From Dactylonectria macrodidyma (taxonomy: Eukaryota; Ascomycota; Sordariomycetes; Hypocreales; Nectriaceae), in assembly GCA_020744425.1 (NCBI GenBank), contig JAGMUV010000032.1, positions 310,001-374,000 on the forward strand: DNA of 64,000 nt, in the 5' to 3' direction. Under the pieces are notes generated by a model that did not search any database, was not told where the DNA came from, and saw only the letters and a list, made by a program, of their open reading frames with translations. The stretch's first letter is position 1. Each line of letters starts with the position of its first letter. Positions 43,633-55,300 of the stretch are shown one piece after another. The position numbers and the translations under genes are program-made.

Positions 43633-44994
43633 CTATCGTAGGAGAGAGTAGTCCTCGTCACGTAGTACCGGTAGTGCTCGGCTCGGTGATGCAGTGGGGT
43701 GGTTTCTTACGAACTCCGGAACAAAACGTGTGTCTTCCTCACAATCTTCTTCGTCAACTTCATTTTCTTGGTCTGACCCGCCCTCGCTTCGCCTCGCATC
43801 AGGCATGTTGTCAAACACAAGATCGCAAAGTGGATCGTCCACTTCACTTAGATCTACCACCCCTCCGTGTCCAACGATCTCTTTGATAACATCTTCAGGT
43901 TCGTCGCGCGTCGAGCTTTGAGAGTAGGAAGTTGGAAGAGACTCTTCCTTTTTGATCTTGACGTGTATTTCCTGTTTGACCTGACCCATTTCTGTAGTAT
44001 CCGCCTCTTCTTTAATCTGCGCCTCTTGCTTAACACGCTTTTTGCGCCCAGAGGACGGGCTTGTGCCCTCTTGCTTAACCTTCCGCTTCTTGTCTTCTTT
44101 GACGGGGGTCGAGTACTCATCTGGCCTCAGTGGCGTGACCGGCTCTTGCTTATCAACCACTTCCGTAGATGTCAGGACGACTAGCACCTTCAACTGCCCA
44201 GCCTGGTTATTCGAAAAGTGCCCCGATGTGAGCATGCTCGACGGCGTCGTGTATTTGTCGGTATTGGAAACGGTAACGATCTTTTTGCCAGAGAAGTTCG
44301 AAGCGTAAGAAACGGTCCAGAGATCTTTGTTCGTAGGATCGATCGTGGGTGGAAGTGGACGGAGGTGATCGAACAAAGTCTCAGTGAATGAGGGCCAAGT
44401 CAGCAGATCTGCTGTGGAAAACTTGATCACAGTATCTTTCAGCGGCAGCACCGTCTCTGGGACCTCCACTGCAAGTCCATTGAAGTACTTGGCCTCCAAG
44501 CTCACAAGAAGGAGGCTGACATGAACCCAGTGATAGCCAGTGCGTTGCTTCGCCGGCTTTCTGGTGCTGCCTTTGGAGTTCTGGATAGCGCGACTGGCCG
44601 CTGATGCGACATCCATGAACCGATGGTCGCTTGATGCCTCGGAGGGAGGTATGCGTGCCCGCGTGTTCACCGCGCCAGTGGCAGACACTTCGCTGGGGAG
44701 TAGCTGGGCGCACCCAATGCCGATGGATGACACTGGTTTCGGTCTGTCACGCAGCAGCCGACTTGCTGGACTGGCCGGCCGTGGTGGAGAGTCCTCTACC
44801 TCGACCACCTCATCATATGGGCCAGGAAGTGCCGGCGTTTTTGAGCTGGCCCGACGCTGGGATCGAAAGGGATTGGCCAAGCCGCACCGGCCGCAGTAGT
44901 TCGCGCCAATGTATATGGTGGTAAAGAGGTCATAGTGCTGCTTTCCGGCTTGGATACAATAGACATGCTCAGGAGGGATATCTGGAGAGCCCAT
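43633..44994 (-). CDS. Uncharacterised protein with CxxCG and many psi-KxE sites
   Basis: Single exon, 453 residues, family not recognised. It starts MGSPDIPPEHVYCIQAGKQ, with a CGRCG knuckle at about residues 34-38, then a SIM-like VVEVEDSPP. A folded middle follows (TGYHWVHVSLLLVSLEAKYF, VIKFSTADLLTWPSFTETLF, LWTVSYASNFSGKKIVTVSN, LKVLVVLTS). A Lys/Glu-rich region has VKED, VKQE (three times), IKEE and IKKEE sites and basic clusters KKRK and RKKR (likely nuclear). The acidic tail includes VDEEDCEEDTRFVPEFVRN. The order of parts is the same as in the protein at 20332, and both lie among transposons. A nuclear, SUMO-regulated role is inference only. Confidence 0.7.
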   Translation of the reverse strand: MGSPDIPPEHVYCIQAGKQHYDLFTTIYIGANYCGRCGLANPFRSQRRASSKTPALPGPYDEVVEVEDSPPRPASPASRLLRDRPKPVSSIGIGCAQLLPSEVSATGAVNTRARIPPSEASSDHRFMDVASAASRAIQNSKGSTRKPAKQRTGYHWVHVSLLLVSLEAKYFNGLAVEVPETVLPLKDTVIKFSTADLLTWPSFTETLFDHLRPLPPTIDPTNKDLWTVSYASNFSGKKIVTVSNTDKYTTPSSMLTSGHFSNNQAGQLKVLVVLTSTEVVDKQEPVTPLRPDEYSTPVKEDKKRKVKQEGTSPSSGRKKRVKQEAQIKEEADTTEMGQVKQEIHVKIKKEESLPTSYSQSSTRDEPEDVIKEIVGHGGVVDLSEVDDPLCDLVFDNMPDARRSEGGSDQENEVDEEDCEEDTRFVPEFVRNHPTASPSRALPVLRDEDYSLLR

Positions 44995-46396
44995 TTTGCT
45001 TGAATGAAGAGTGCAGAACTGGGGAAAGAAGAAATGGTAAACAGACTGCTGTTGGAGATGAGCTTTTAATATATGTCGAACAAAACGACCATGTCCTCTG
45101 CCATGGCGGATGAAGAACGCTAGGCTCAGTTTAGCAGGAGGTTATTGTGCTAGTCCGCTGCTCACTTGCTGCGGGATCACTGCGGTGACCTGTCGTTGCC
45201 TCGAGATGCTGTGCAATGCTTGGAGGACAAGGACCGTGAAGTGAAGGTTGCACACAGAAACCAGCCACAGGCAAGATGGAGATCAAGATTTCGACTCCGG
45301 GCTCCAACCAAGGGCCATTGGGCTGTGAAAATTATTCGACAATCCCGAGGGCGTTGGAATTATTGCAGTTGCGTTCTCTGTTTGTAGAGCGTAGGCATTT
45401 ACATATTTCCAGCGCTGCTTCCAGGGTAAGAGGCTGGGCGACCTTCGCTCTGCTCGTCTTGGTACAGCTGCTCTCCGGATTTCATGACCATGGCAAACGA
45501 GAACTGTTTGGTGAAAAAAAAAAAAAAAAAAAAACGCGTCTCTCAATCGAATCCGCCTGGGAAATATCAATCACATTGTCAAGACTAGGCTTGGAGTATT
45601 GCGTTGTGCGTATCAATGTGCTAGCCAGTTGTATGTAGACTGCTGGCCTCTTTTAAAACATTGCTGCTGGAGGTGGAGGTGCTCTCAGAGAAGATCAACG
45701 CGCGGGCTCGCTGCTAGTCCGCAGTACATTTTCCATGCCGACCTGAAGTACTCGAATGACCAGGGGGCGGGACGCCTAGACTCAAAAGGGAGTTTTGCAA
45801 CAGTCCCCCCTATCGCCCACCGTACTAGGAGGTAGCCCGAGCGTGTGAAGAAGGCGGGGTTGTGGTGGCTACCGCTGCTGCTTGCACAGAGGATGCAAGC
45901 GTAGCCCACAAGTCGCCAGAGCTGACGTCGGGCCCGGCACCTCGACCTCCTGTAGCAGCCGGAGCTGGTAGGTAATGAAGAGTCGAGCAAGGTGCAAAGA
46001 TGGGGGCCTCAGAGGTGGTCCCCTTAGCTACGAATAGGCAGATTGTTGCCACGGTCAAATCAGAGCAGTCCGCTGTAGCCTTCCGATAGGAGAAGCGAGT
46101 TGCTGGTACGATTCCCCTCTCCCTTCTTCCCTTCCTTTTACAGGGGGCTAAGGTTTAAAGGCCAAAGTTAAAGATCAAAGTTAAGGATCAAAGTTAAGGA
46201 TCATAGAGGATTGTTCAGATGTTTTAGGTGGTCCTTAGTTCTAAAATGAGAGTTTTCTCAATGACAAGGTCTAAACTTACTCTTAAAATGCGAGGCGCGC
46301 GTCCTCGGGAGTTGGATGCAGCTAATAAGCGGGCGATTTTCAATAGCCTACCCGATTATCACACGTAACTGCAGCTAGAGTTAATACGTAACAGTA
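44995..46396. other. Intergenic, low-complexity, no supported gene
   Basis: Contains a poly(A) run of about 22 (45513-45534) and short AAAGTTAAGGATC repeats (46167-46205). An arm of the poly(A) could mark a processed insertion but no source sequence is visible. Open frames here oppose each other and lack motifs. Confidence 0.45.
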
Positions 46397-48612
46397 CCAT
46401 CCACAACCCCTCTTTCGGCATAACCCCTCTTTCGGCAAGCAAAATAAAACAAGCTCCACCAAAACTCATCAACTTCACTTATACCAGAATTGGCCAAAGT
46501 AAATAGCTACTTAGGGGACAATGTCTCTAGTGATTATAGGAATGATTGGTATTAATGATTGTAGCTCTCTAAGGCTGTGCGGGGTACGCGATCAATGCAT
46601 ACCGTGCTATGGAAATAGTGTTAGTTTAATCATCAAATTCCTCACCGCTCTTTTCCGTGTTTTTTAGCCTTGGTCTGCGACGACGACAAGAAAATGCCTA
46701 GGTCGAGACTTCGATGGAAATACACAGAGGAAGACATGGCGGAGGCCATATTGGATGTTACTGATGATGGCTTTTCACCTCCTCAAGCCGCTCAGAGACG
46801 GGGAGTGCCTCGAAGCACTCTAGTCGACAGACTTAACGGCCGCGGGGCCGTTAAAGAGCAGATCCACCCTCATCGACGCTTGTCCAAGAGCCAAGAGGAT
46901 AGGCTGGCTTTCTGGATACTTCATCAGGAGACTTTGGGCTATGCTCCGTCCCACAGTCAGATCCGCGCTTGCGTCATGGGCCTACTGAGACAGCAGGGCG
47001 AACATCCTTACTTAGGACGCAATTGGGTGACCAAGTTTATCAATCGCCGCGCAGACCTAAAGACCAAGATGGGTAGACGTCAAGAAGCCAAAAGGTTCGA
47101 CTCTTTCACGCCTAAAGCGGTTCATTGGTACTTTGATATCCGGGAGGGCCAGTACGGCTGGATCAAGCCTGAAAACACCGTCAACGTCGATGAAGGGGGT
47201 ATTATGACTGGTTTCGGCAAGCATCTACCTCTGTTCCTTGTCAGTGCTTGGGGTTTGGCCGACTAATCCTATTTATTCAGGCCTAGATAGCCTGGTTGTT
47301 GGAAGCGCGGACCCGAAGCGCAAGGCGTTTCTCAAGGGACCACAAACTCGAAATTGGACTTCATTTATCGAAGCTATCACTGCTGACGGCCGCGCTTTGA
47401 CTCCTGGCATAATATTCAAGGGGAAACAACTGCAGAAACAGTGGTTCCTTGAGGAGTTCAAGCAGATAGCAGACTGGTATTACATAACATCGCCTAACGG
47501 GTGGACTGACAACCACATTGGCATTGAATGGCTCGAGAGAGTCTATCTGCCCCAGACCACGCCTGCTGACAGCTCAGACGCGAGACTAATCATTTTAGAT
47601 GGTCATGGTAGCCATGCAACAGTATGTTCTTCCTTTTCTCCACCTCAAGATCAGTGCTGAGTGACGGAAGGATGAATGGATGGCCACGTGCTTTTTGAAC
47701 AACGTTTATTGCTGCTATCTGCCAGCACACTGCTCTCACGGACTCCAACCACTGGACAATGGAGTATTCAATGCCTCGAAAGCTGCATATCGACGAGAGT
47801 TGGAGAAGTTCGCTTCGTTGACTGATTCTACTCCAATGGACAAGGTCAATTTCATCAGGGCCTACGCCAAGGCTCGCCAAGTTGGAATGACTAAGAAGAA
47901 CATACTGTCAGGCTGGAGGGTCACTGGCAACTGGCCGATTTCGCGTTCCAAAGCGCTGCGACACCCTGAAATCCAAGAAGATAGGCCAAACAGCAGCCCA
48001 AGAGCGACTCCCGAACCCAGGCCGTATTTTGACTCAGACGATACACCACAGACGAGCCGTCAAATTCGTGACCTTGGGCTGAACAAAACACCAAAGACGC
48101 GGAGACGGTACAACGTGATAGCTAAGGGCTTTGAGGCTCAACAGCAGACGGTAGCGGCGCATACTGTGAGGATTGCTAGCCTAGAGGAGGAATTGGCTCG
48201 CCTGAAGAGAGGGAAGAAGAGGAAGGCGGTGCCGAATCCTAGCAAACGCTTTATGACTCTTGGAGAGACCCTAGCCTGTGGAGAAGCCATACCAGGAGGG
48301 GAGACTCAAAACATGCCTGTTGGGGTGGAATCTGTCTGTTCAAGCGAGCAGGAGTCAGAATCGGAGGCTGGCTCGGTCATAGAAGTCAGAGAGGAAAACA
48401 TACCCCACCAACCCACCAGGCGGTCGGGGCGGCTGGTGAAAAAACTTAGGGCATAATAGAGAAATCTACGTATCATTTGTGAAACGAAAAATTTCACGCA
48501 TTTCTATCAATTTGGTCAAATTCTGTGTAGGTGAAGTTGATGAGTTTTGGTGGAGCTTTTTTTATTTTGCTTGCCGAAAGAGGGGTTATGCCGAAAGAGG
48601 GGTTGTGGATGG
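46397..48612 (+). mobile_element. Complete pogo element, copy 4
   Basis: 2216 bp with a TA duplication (46395-46396 and 48613-48614). Inverted repeats of about 80 bp begin CCATCCACAACCCCTCTTTC and carry AACCCCTCTTTCGGCA twice, 17 bp apart. One transposase gene with an open frame. The first 7 bases equal those of copies 1 and 3 although the inner repeats differ. Confidence 0.9.
46694..48456 (+). CDS. pogo/Fot-type DDD transposase, intact, GC-AG intron
   Basis: Exons 46694-47216, 47281-47621 and 47671-48456, 549 residues. Intron 1 has a GC donor (TTCG-GCAAGC) with a GACTAAT branch; the same junction in copy 1 has GTAAGT. Intron 2 is 49 nt. Domains: HTH (YTEEDMAEAILDVTDDGFSP, GVPRSTLVDRL), CENP-B type (SKSQEDRLAFWILHQETLGY), DDE_1 core with VNVDEGG, IILDGHGSH and LQPLDNG, and a coiled coil (LEEELARLKRGKKRKAVPNP). 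The protein is 60-70% identical by eye to copy 1, so this is a separate family with its own ends. Probably functional if the GC-AG intron splices. Confidence 0.88.
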
Positions 48613-49646
48613 TAGAGCACTAATGCGTTAAGTTTAAGTTTATGCATACAGGGTTTCCAACAAGGGAGACGCATGCAGTAGTGGTGAATACAGTTCAGTT
48701 CAGCGTGGTGGCAACGAGCCTTGACGCTCCAAGAAAGTATTGTTGGACCTTATCTCACCCTCATCTTTGGCGGAGCGTCTGCCTCCTGGGACCTACTACA
48801 GGGCTCTGCTGACAGTCTGAGGCGCTTCTTTGGCCAAGATTGCTGTCGAGACTGGATCATTTCGAGACCACACGCTCTTGGGCATCTCCTGAGGAGCTTC
48901 GTGGCTGTTATTGCTAAGGTGGATGTCTCCAGAAACCTGTGCCAGATCTCGAGAAGTGGGACTGGCACGCCTTACGATTTCTATGACTTATAGTTGATGT
49001 AGAACTAAAATATAGATAACATATATACTTAAATTAAAGGAAGGGTGAAAAAACATGCCCAGCTTGAAATCTAGCTAAGCTATTACTTCAAGTAGTACTT
49101 CCGCTAGCCAGTATCCTCCCTAACGTCTCCGAGTATATAAGGCACTATCATACTATTCATTTCATCTGTTTTTTGAATGCTCCTTCTATTTGGGCCTACT
49201 ACTGTCTATAATATCGAAATAAGAGGCTTCTTACCGTAGCGGAACTTGCTGTTCAAGGCAGACCGCCCTGTTTCACTCACAGTCTAGGGTAACATAGTCC
49301 CGGCGTCAATGTCGCCACATTTCGAAAGAGGCTACGGACATTTCGCAGGCGAAATTTCCAAAGCCGTATCAATTTTCATTATGACGAGATTTGTACTTGG
49401 TGTCAATGTTCTCAATATCAACGATTTGTGCCACATAAAAACAGCCCAGTATCATTCTAATTAGCAACTATCATTCAATCCCCTACATAGGCAGGATCTG
49501 GATTGGCTGTTGGGACCAGGAAGTCTATAACCCCCTGCTTCTTATTAAACATACGACGCTCTATGGAGAAATGTCCATGATTTACGGCCGGTGAAGGTTC
49601 AATCTTGCTGTCCCCCTATAAATAATAACACTCAATATCGCAATGA
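48613..49646. other. Intergenic, no supported gene
   Basis: A 90-codon open frame at 48721-48993 has no recognisable motif. The remainder is AT-rich. Confidence 0.45.
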
Positions 49647-49834
49647 CTCAGAACCAAGGGTCGGAACCACTACATCCATTCCACTTTGGGACCAAGTAGA
49701 GTGGATGTACGATTTTTAGGCAATTACATAGTGGATGTAGCACATATTCGACCGGAGTGGAATGGATGTACACACGTGGATTTATAAGTGGATTTATAGT
49801 GGATCTTTGAGGCTATTCACAACCTCGTCGGTGC

Positions 49835-50750
49835 CTATTCAGCCTCACTTTCAGCGGTTGACACTAACTCTTCAGGCTGTTGCTGCTGTGATGAATCGTC
49901 AACCTCTCTGGCGCTGTCCTCGCCCTCCAATTGCCATTTTGACTCAGCAAGCGCCAGCTCGTCGTCGCTTAGAGTGCCACAACCGGCATCCAGCTTACTT
50001 TCAAGGTGTGACTTAAGCAATGGATCCAGGTCCTTGATAAGGCTAGCTCGATACCACGAGCGTAAAACCTGACATAGGGCGATAATCTCAGCCTCTAGGC
50101 CCGTACGCAACCCCGAGATCATCTTGCCAGCAGCTGAAAATAACCTCTCACACTCGGCTGACATCGGCTGGATCGTCAGGAAGCCCAAGGCCATCCCGGA
50201 TAACCGAGGATATCTGCTTTGTTAGCATACGCTGAAATAGTTGCTTATTAAAGCGTGAGATGAAGCTATTCGCGATATTCTGTTCCGTAGGCTTGTTGAC
50301 GTCCAGTTTCAAACCGAAAACCGAGGCAATAGTCGGCTGGTTCGATTTCAGTGCGCCTTCGGATTTCAGCTGTGTGGTGCTCTTTTTCTCTCCCTCTGGT
50401 GCTAGTGTTTTGTGCTCACGCCATAGATGATTTGCCGCGTTCTGGAGACCTGAAGAGGTAAAACTCGCGATAATGGGACGATTTCCGAGGATACAGTCCT
50501 TGCAAGCCCATTTGCGTAAGCCATGACGTTGAATATCATAGCCAAAGTCCCACAGCCAAGACCTAGTATCACGAGCGCGTTCTAACCAAGTCCAGCCTTT
50601 GAAATGGTGAAAAAGACGGTCTTCGAGGTGCTGCTGTTGGCCTGGCTGGGCTGGTTGGCTGACATTGTTCAATTTTTTTTTTTTTTTTGGCAAAAACAAC
50701 AGCAGGAAATCTTTCAAAACGTGCTCAATAGGGGCAGTTTCTCGTATCAC
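49835..50750 (-). pseudogene. hAT transposase, middle deleted
   Basis: The N-terminal part has a BED-like finger (WACKDCILGNRPIIASF, GLQNAANHLWREHK) and runs to TKQISSVIRDG. The next frame gives the C-terminal dimerisation domain (LTIQPMSAECERLFSAAGKM, GLRTGLEAEIIALCQVLRSW) and a Ser/Glu-rich end. The whole catalytic core is missing; the junction lies near 50170-50195, with a frame change. A run of 16 A (50671-50687 as T) near the start may add a further frame error, and no ATG start is visible. It can only be mobilised in trans. Confidence 0.8.
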
Positions 50751-51006
50751 GTTGTAAGATTGGCTGTGGGGGTGATCGGCCTTGGCTAACTTGAGTCTAG
50801 GTACCTCGATTTAACAGGCAATTCTATACAAAAATAAGTACTATCGACCGTGCAGGGTCAAGGAATATCCAACTATACCTAAATCCACCTAAATCCACTC
50901 CATTACATCCACTTTCAGGTCCAAGTGTAGTGGATTATTACGTAATCTGAGCGCCGACAAGTGGATGTAATAGAGATGGGCCACTTATTTGTGGTCCACG
51001 TGGATT

Positions 51007-52169
51007 GGGGCATGGTAGGCATGGGAGGTGTCGTACAAGATACGGCGATCAACAACGATGACGAGGTAGTGGCCAGCTACTCCATCACTCTCGGGTTGAC
51101 GGAGGAGCTGAACCTATACATCGCCGAGCTGGGAGCTATAGAGATGGTATTGAGATGTATGCCGTCTGGACTCTGCCGGCGGGATATGACTGTCATGACG
51201 AGCAGCCGCTCCGCACTAGAAGCCATACGGCGGCCACGACAACAATCCGGCCAACAAATCATACGGCAAATATACGACCATATCAAGCGTCTCGAAGACG
51301 AGGGCCACTCTCTCCGGATGTTGTGGGTTCCAGCAGGAGAAGAGGATTTCGCGCTGGGACCAAAAGCCAAAGCAGCAGCGCGGAAGGCCACAGAAGGAGA
51401 ATGCAGACCAGATGTGCCACCGCATCTAGCAAGATCCACAAGGATAAGACTAGCGATAACCAAGCAGCAGCAAACAAGAACACTACCAGAAAGAGTCGGG
51501 AAATACTCGAAGCAGATAGATACGGCACTGCCAGGCAAGCATACCCGTACTCTATATGACCCGCTGAAGAGGAAGGAAGCAGACGTACTATCACAGCTCC
51601 GCACCGGAATGGTGAGACTTAACAGCTTTCTGTGCAAGATAGGAACGATGGAATCGGACACTTGCGAATGCGGGCTAGCATCAGAGACAGTGGAACACTT
51701 CCTATTCCGCTGCGCAAAATGGACCGCGCAACGGGAAGGCATGTTGCGATGTTCACAGACAAAGATGGGAAACCTATCATACTTCCTGGGAGGAAAGGCG
51801 GCGTCTGACGGTGACAAATGGGCGCCAGACATGCGGGCAGTACGGGCGACGATCAAATTTGCCATTGCAACGGGGAGGCTTGACATGGACCAGAAGCCTC
51901 AGGCACACTAACTATTCAGATTGAATCCTACTAACATCATACAGTCTCATTTTGGCAGACCGTGCTTCAGCTGCTGAGGATAGGATGCTGAACACTTGGA
52001 GAAATTGGCCTTCAAGCAGGCCTGTCACTGCATATACATCAGATTGGACCAGCCAGTAAAGTGAAATTGTGGGGCTTCGGGTGATTATGGAAGAACCGTA
52101 CGAAACGAAAATAGCTTAGCGCAAAGGCCCTCTGGGGTGTGTCCCCCCGGGCGAAATAAAATCCATCCA
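51007..52169 (+). mobile_element. 5'-truncated LINE inserted into the hAT
   Basis: Flanked by a 12-bp duplication TCCACGTGGATT (50995-51006 and 52170-52181). It encodes the last ~300 residues of ORF2 (51007-51911: RNase H-like region with YIAELGAIEMVL, then CECGLASETVEHFLFRC). The 3' UTR hairpin block, CCCGGGCGAAATAAA and a (TCCA)n tail follow. The reading frame to 51911 is open, so the insertion is young. It is about two thirds identical in protein to the LINE at 27.4 kb. Confidence 0.88.
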
Positions 52170-52377
52170 TCCACGTGGATTTACAGTGTAGTGGGTCCGA
52201 CCCTTGCTCAGAACGCCGATCCAATAGCGAAGTAAATCTATCAAGCCATCCACCGAGAAGTGAATCTAGCGCAACAGTAAGGAATGAATTAGGGATGGCG
52301 ACACCCATGTTCCCTCTTCTCACATATAGAGTACCGAGGTAATTAGGTAGTTGACTTGCTCCGACAGGGGCACCCGC

Positions 52378-55300
52378 TCAAGTCAGGCCGAGGAACAGGG
52401 GAAGAGCGAACGAACAGGCCACCTGCACAGCGAGCGGAACGATGGCGTAGGTACCAGTCGAGAACTGACCAGGGGCAATGGTCCAGCCCCACGGCGCGCC
52501 GACGGCCATGTAAATCATGCCTCCGGCGATAACAAAGCAGATGAAGAATGTGTACTTGAATCGGTGCATCATCTTGTTCAGGCCAATGTAGATACCCGTG
52601 GGGCCAAGCTCCTTGGAGGTGGAGGCCCACTCAATGTTGACGGAGAAGGCGTGGCACAACAGCGCCTTGGCACAGTTGATGCTGATGCCACCAAAGAATA
52701 GGATCAGGAACGGTAGCCACTTGATGGTCTCGAGGATGGTGACCCAAAACGACTTCTCCTTGAGCCGGTGACGTGTCATACTGAAGGACACGGAGGCGAC
52801 GCCATTGAAGACAACCAGAAGAGAAACCCAGATACCCCACGAAGGAGTGTAGAAGTGGTCGAGATCGGAGAAAAACAAGCCAACGAGGACATAGTTCACG
52901 ACGGTGAGCAGCATACCGGCAGCGATAGCGTAGTCTGCAAATAGTCAGCTTCGCGAACCCGCAAGAACTTACAGTGGGAGAAATGCACTCACAGGTAAAT
53001 ATGTAAGCAATGATGGAAACCTTGCTAGAAACGGGCATGTTGCTCCAGAGGAAGCGGAGGAACAGCCTCGTGACCGGGCCCTTGTATATCCATTGGTATC
53101 TGTGAATTACTCAGTTTAGTCATGTGTCAGGGCTCTCAGATATCGGCTCACTTACAAGGGGTGGAACACAAGCTCGTTGCATCCGTAGGCGTACTTCTCC
53201 CAACGGTTCAGCTCGTCGTAGACGGTCAGCGAAACACCCTCCTCGAAGCCGCCGTTATGGTAGGTGGCTAGACGACAATCCATGCCGGCCACCTGGATGC
53301 GCAGACTGATGTCGAAGTCCTCGGACACATGCGAGTCAGACCACCACTTGGTGATGCCGTCGGAGGGATCGACAAAGGCGACGCTCTGGATGGCTTTCCA
53401 GCGCAGGAAGGCGTTGTGGCCAACGAAGGGGGCCACGTCACCGGTGCCGACACCGTACTTGATGGCCGTGTAGACAATGTTGGTGAAGTAGGTGATGCCG
53501 TTCTCGAAGATATTGTGGGCAACCTGCATGACGCCTGAACCATGCTGCAGAATGGCGACCTCTGGACTCTCGTGCATCTCGAGAGCGCCGTAGAGCAGAC
53601 TGTCAATGGGGACACGGGTGTCGCAGTCGATGATCAGGATGATCTCGCCCATCCGGATGTTACCCTCGGCCCAAGTCTTGCCCTCGTCGGCGTCGAGCAT
53701 ATTCTGCAGGGCCACCTCGTAGAGTGCATCGTCGTCCTCGGCAGATAGTTCTTGGTAGGTGCAGTTGCGGTTGCGGCACTCGAGCTCCGTCAGGCGGTGC
53801 AGCTCGTCCTCGACGCGGTTGGAGAAGGCCAGGCAATAGTTCATATTGCTAGCTTTCTTGAACTTGCCCTTGCGCACGAAGCCGAGCTTGTTGGCGCGGC
53901 CCTGGGGGCTGAGCTCGCTCTCATCCTGGTTGTCCACCTCAGGGTCAACTGGGGGCGTTCGCTTGAACCACGAGAGGAAGCCGCCGCTCTTGGGCGTCTT
54001 CATCGTGGGCATGCGTGCGCAGTAGCCAATGCCGTTCTCGCGGTAGTATTGCTTGCGGGCTGCGGCCAACTCAGGCTGAATGCACTGCATGCCGTCATCG
54101 TTGATAAAGACAGACGCCGTGCCACCCTGGTTCTCGTAGTACTGGATAGCAGCCATGACGGAGACCATGGTTGGGACAACGACGCTATTTGATGCGAGTT
54201 AGAAAGACTTCAAATGATGTGCAATGTCACGAAATCTACTTACCCCCGAAGACCCTCCTTGTATACGGGCATCTGCACGGTGATGTGCGGCAGCTCATAG
54301 TCAACGTAGCGCTTGCGGTTGGGTTTAACGGCTGTGGCGCACGTTAGATCAGCTCCAAGTTCCTACCACATGTCGCGAGAGCCTGCCCTACTCACCAGAA
54401 TGGTATCTCGAGTTTCTCAGGCACATGCCAGCCGGGAGAAGCAGTTGGAAGACACTACTAACGACGACAATGAAGAAGAACTAAACAGCCAGTCAGACAG
54501 TTGCAAATTGCAGGTCCAGAGCAGAATAAACACCTACCAATGACAGGAGGCAGAGGGGCGGGATAACGACAACCTGTATCTGGGTCAGTTTCGCTGAATA
54601 GCGTCGCAACACGGATACAACTTACCAAGATGAATCGCTTCCAATCGCCGTCCCAAGACCACTCCCGGAGAAGCTATAGAGTTGTCGGTTAGCGCAGCTC
54701 TATTCTGAGAGGGTTTCTCATTGGGTGTAATAGTAATCAACTCACTTTGGAAACGCCTATGCTCTGTGTTAGAATGACCAAGATCATGACAATACCAATT
54801 CGGACCGAGTGCACCCTCAGGGCAGGCCGCACGGGCGGCCTGCCCTCGAGGTCCTCATCTCCCTCGCCTTCGCCCTCCTCGACCTTGATAGCGAGTTGGT
54901 AGACCTCATTCTTCTCGTCGATGGCGCCACGGACAGGCGTGGGGAGGCCCTCGATTGACTGCTCCTCCGTTTGGACAAGCAATCCGCGGGGCATTGAAGG
55001 ACCAACAATCTGCCCAATCACAACTCGAGTCAGCCCCGTCATTGTGACGTTTTTCTTGAAAATCTTGGCCCCAAAAAAGACGTTGCCAAATGCGGTTGGC
55101 TTGGCTTGCGAGTGAGATGGAGGGACGGGTTCAACCGCTACTTACAAAGCCTAGTAGCTGCTTCTCAACATTTTGTGCTACATTGATAACGGTGTTGGGG
55201 ACATTGGACCAAATGAGCACGCAGCGCTCCTGGACGACGATGCATGAGCTGGTCGAGTGCACAAGCGACTGATGGACGTCGGCCAGGCTGGGGACGATGG

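Larger units (their letters stand above)
49655..52206 (-). mobile_element. hAT deletion derivative carrying a LINE insertion
   Basis: The ends are CAAGGGTCGG[A]ACCACTACA (49655 on, and inverted at 52206), flanked by the 8-bp duplication CTCAGAAC (49647-49654 and 52207-52214). Subterminal GTGGATGTA/GTGGATTTA motifs occur many times at both ends. Without the LINE (51007-52169) and its 12-bp duplication it is about 1.38 kb. It keeps only the two ends of a transposase gene. Confidence 0.88.
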
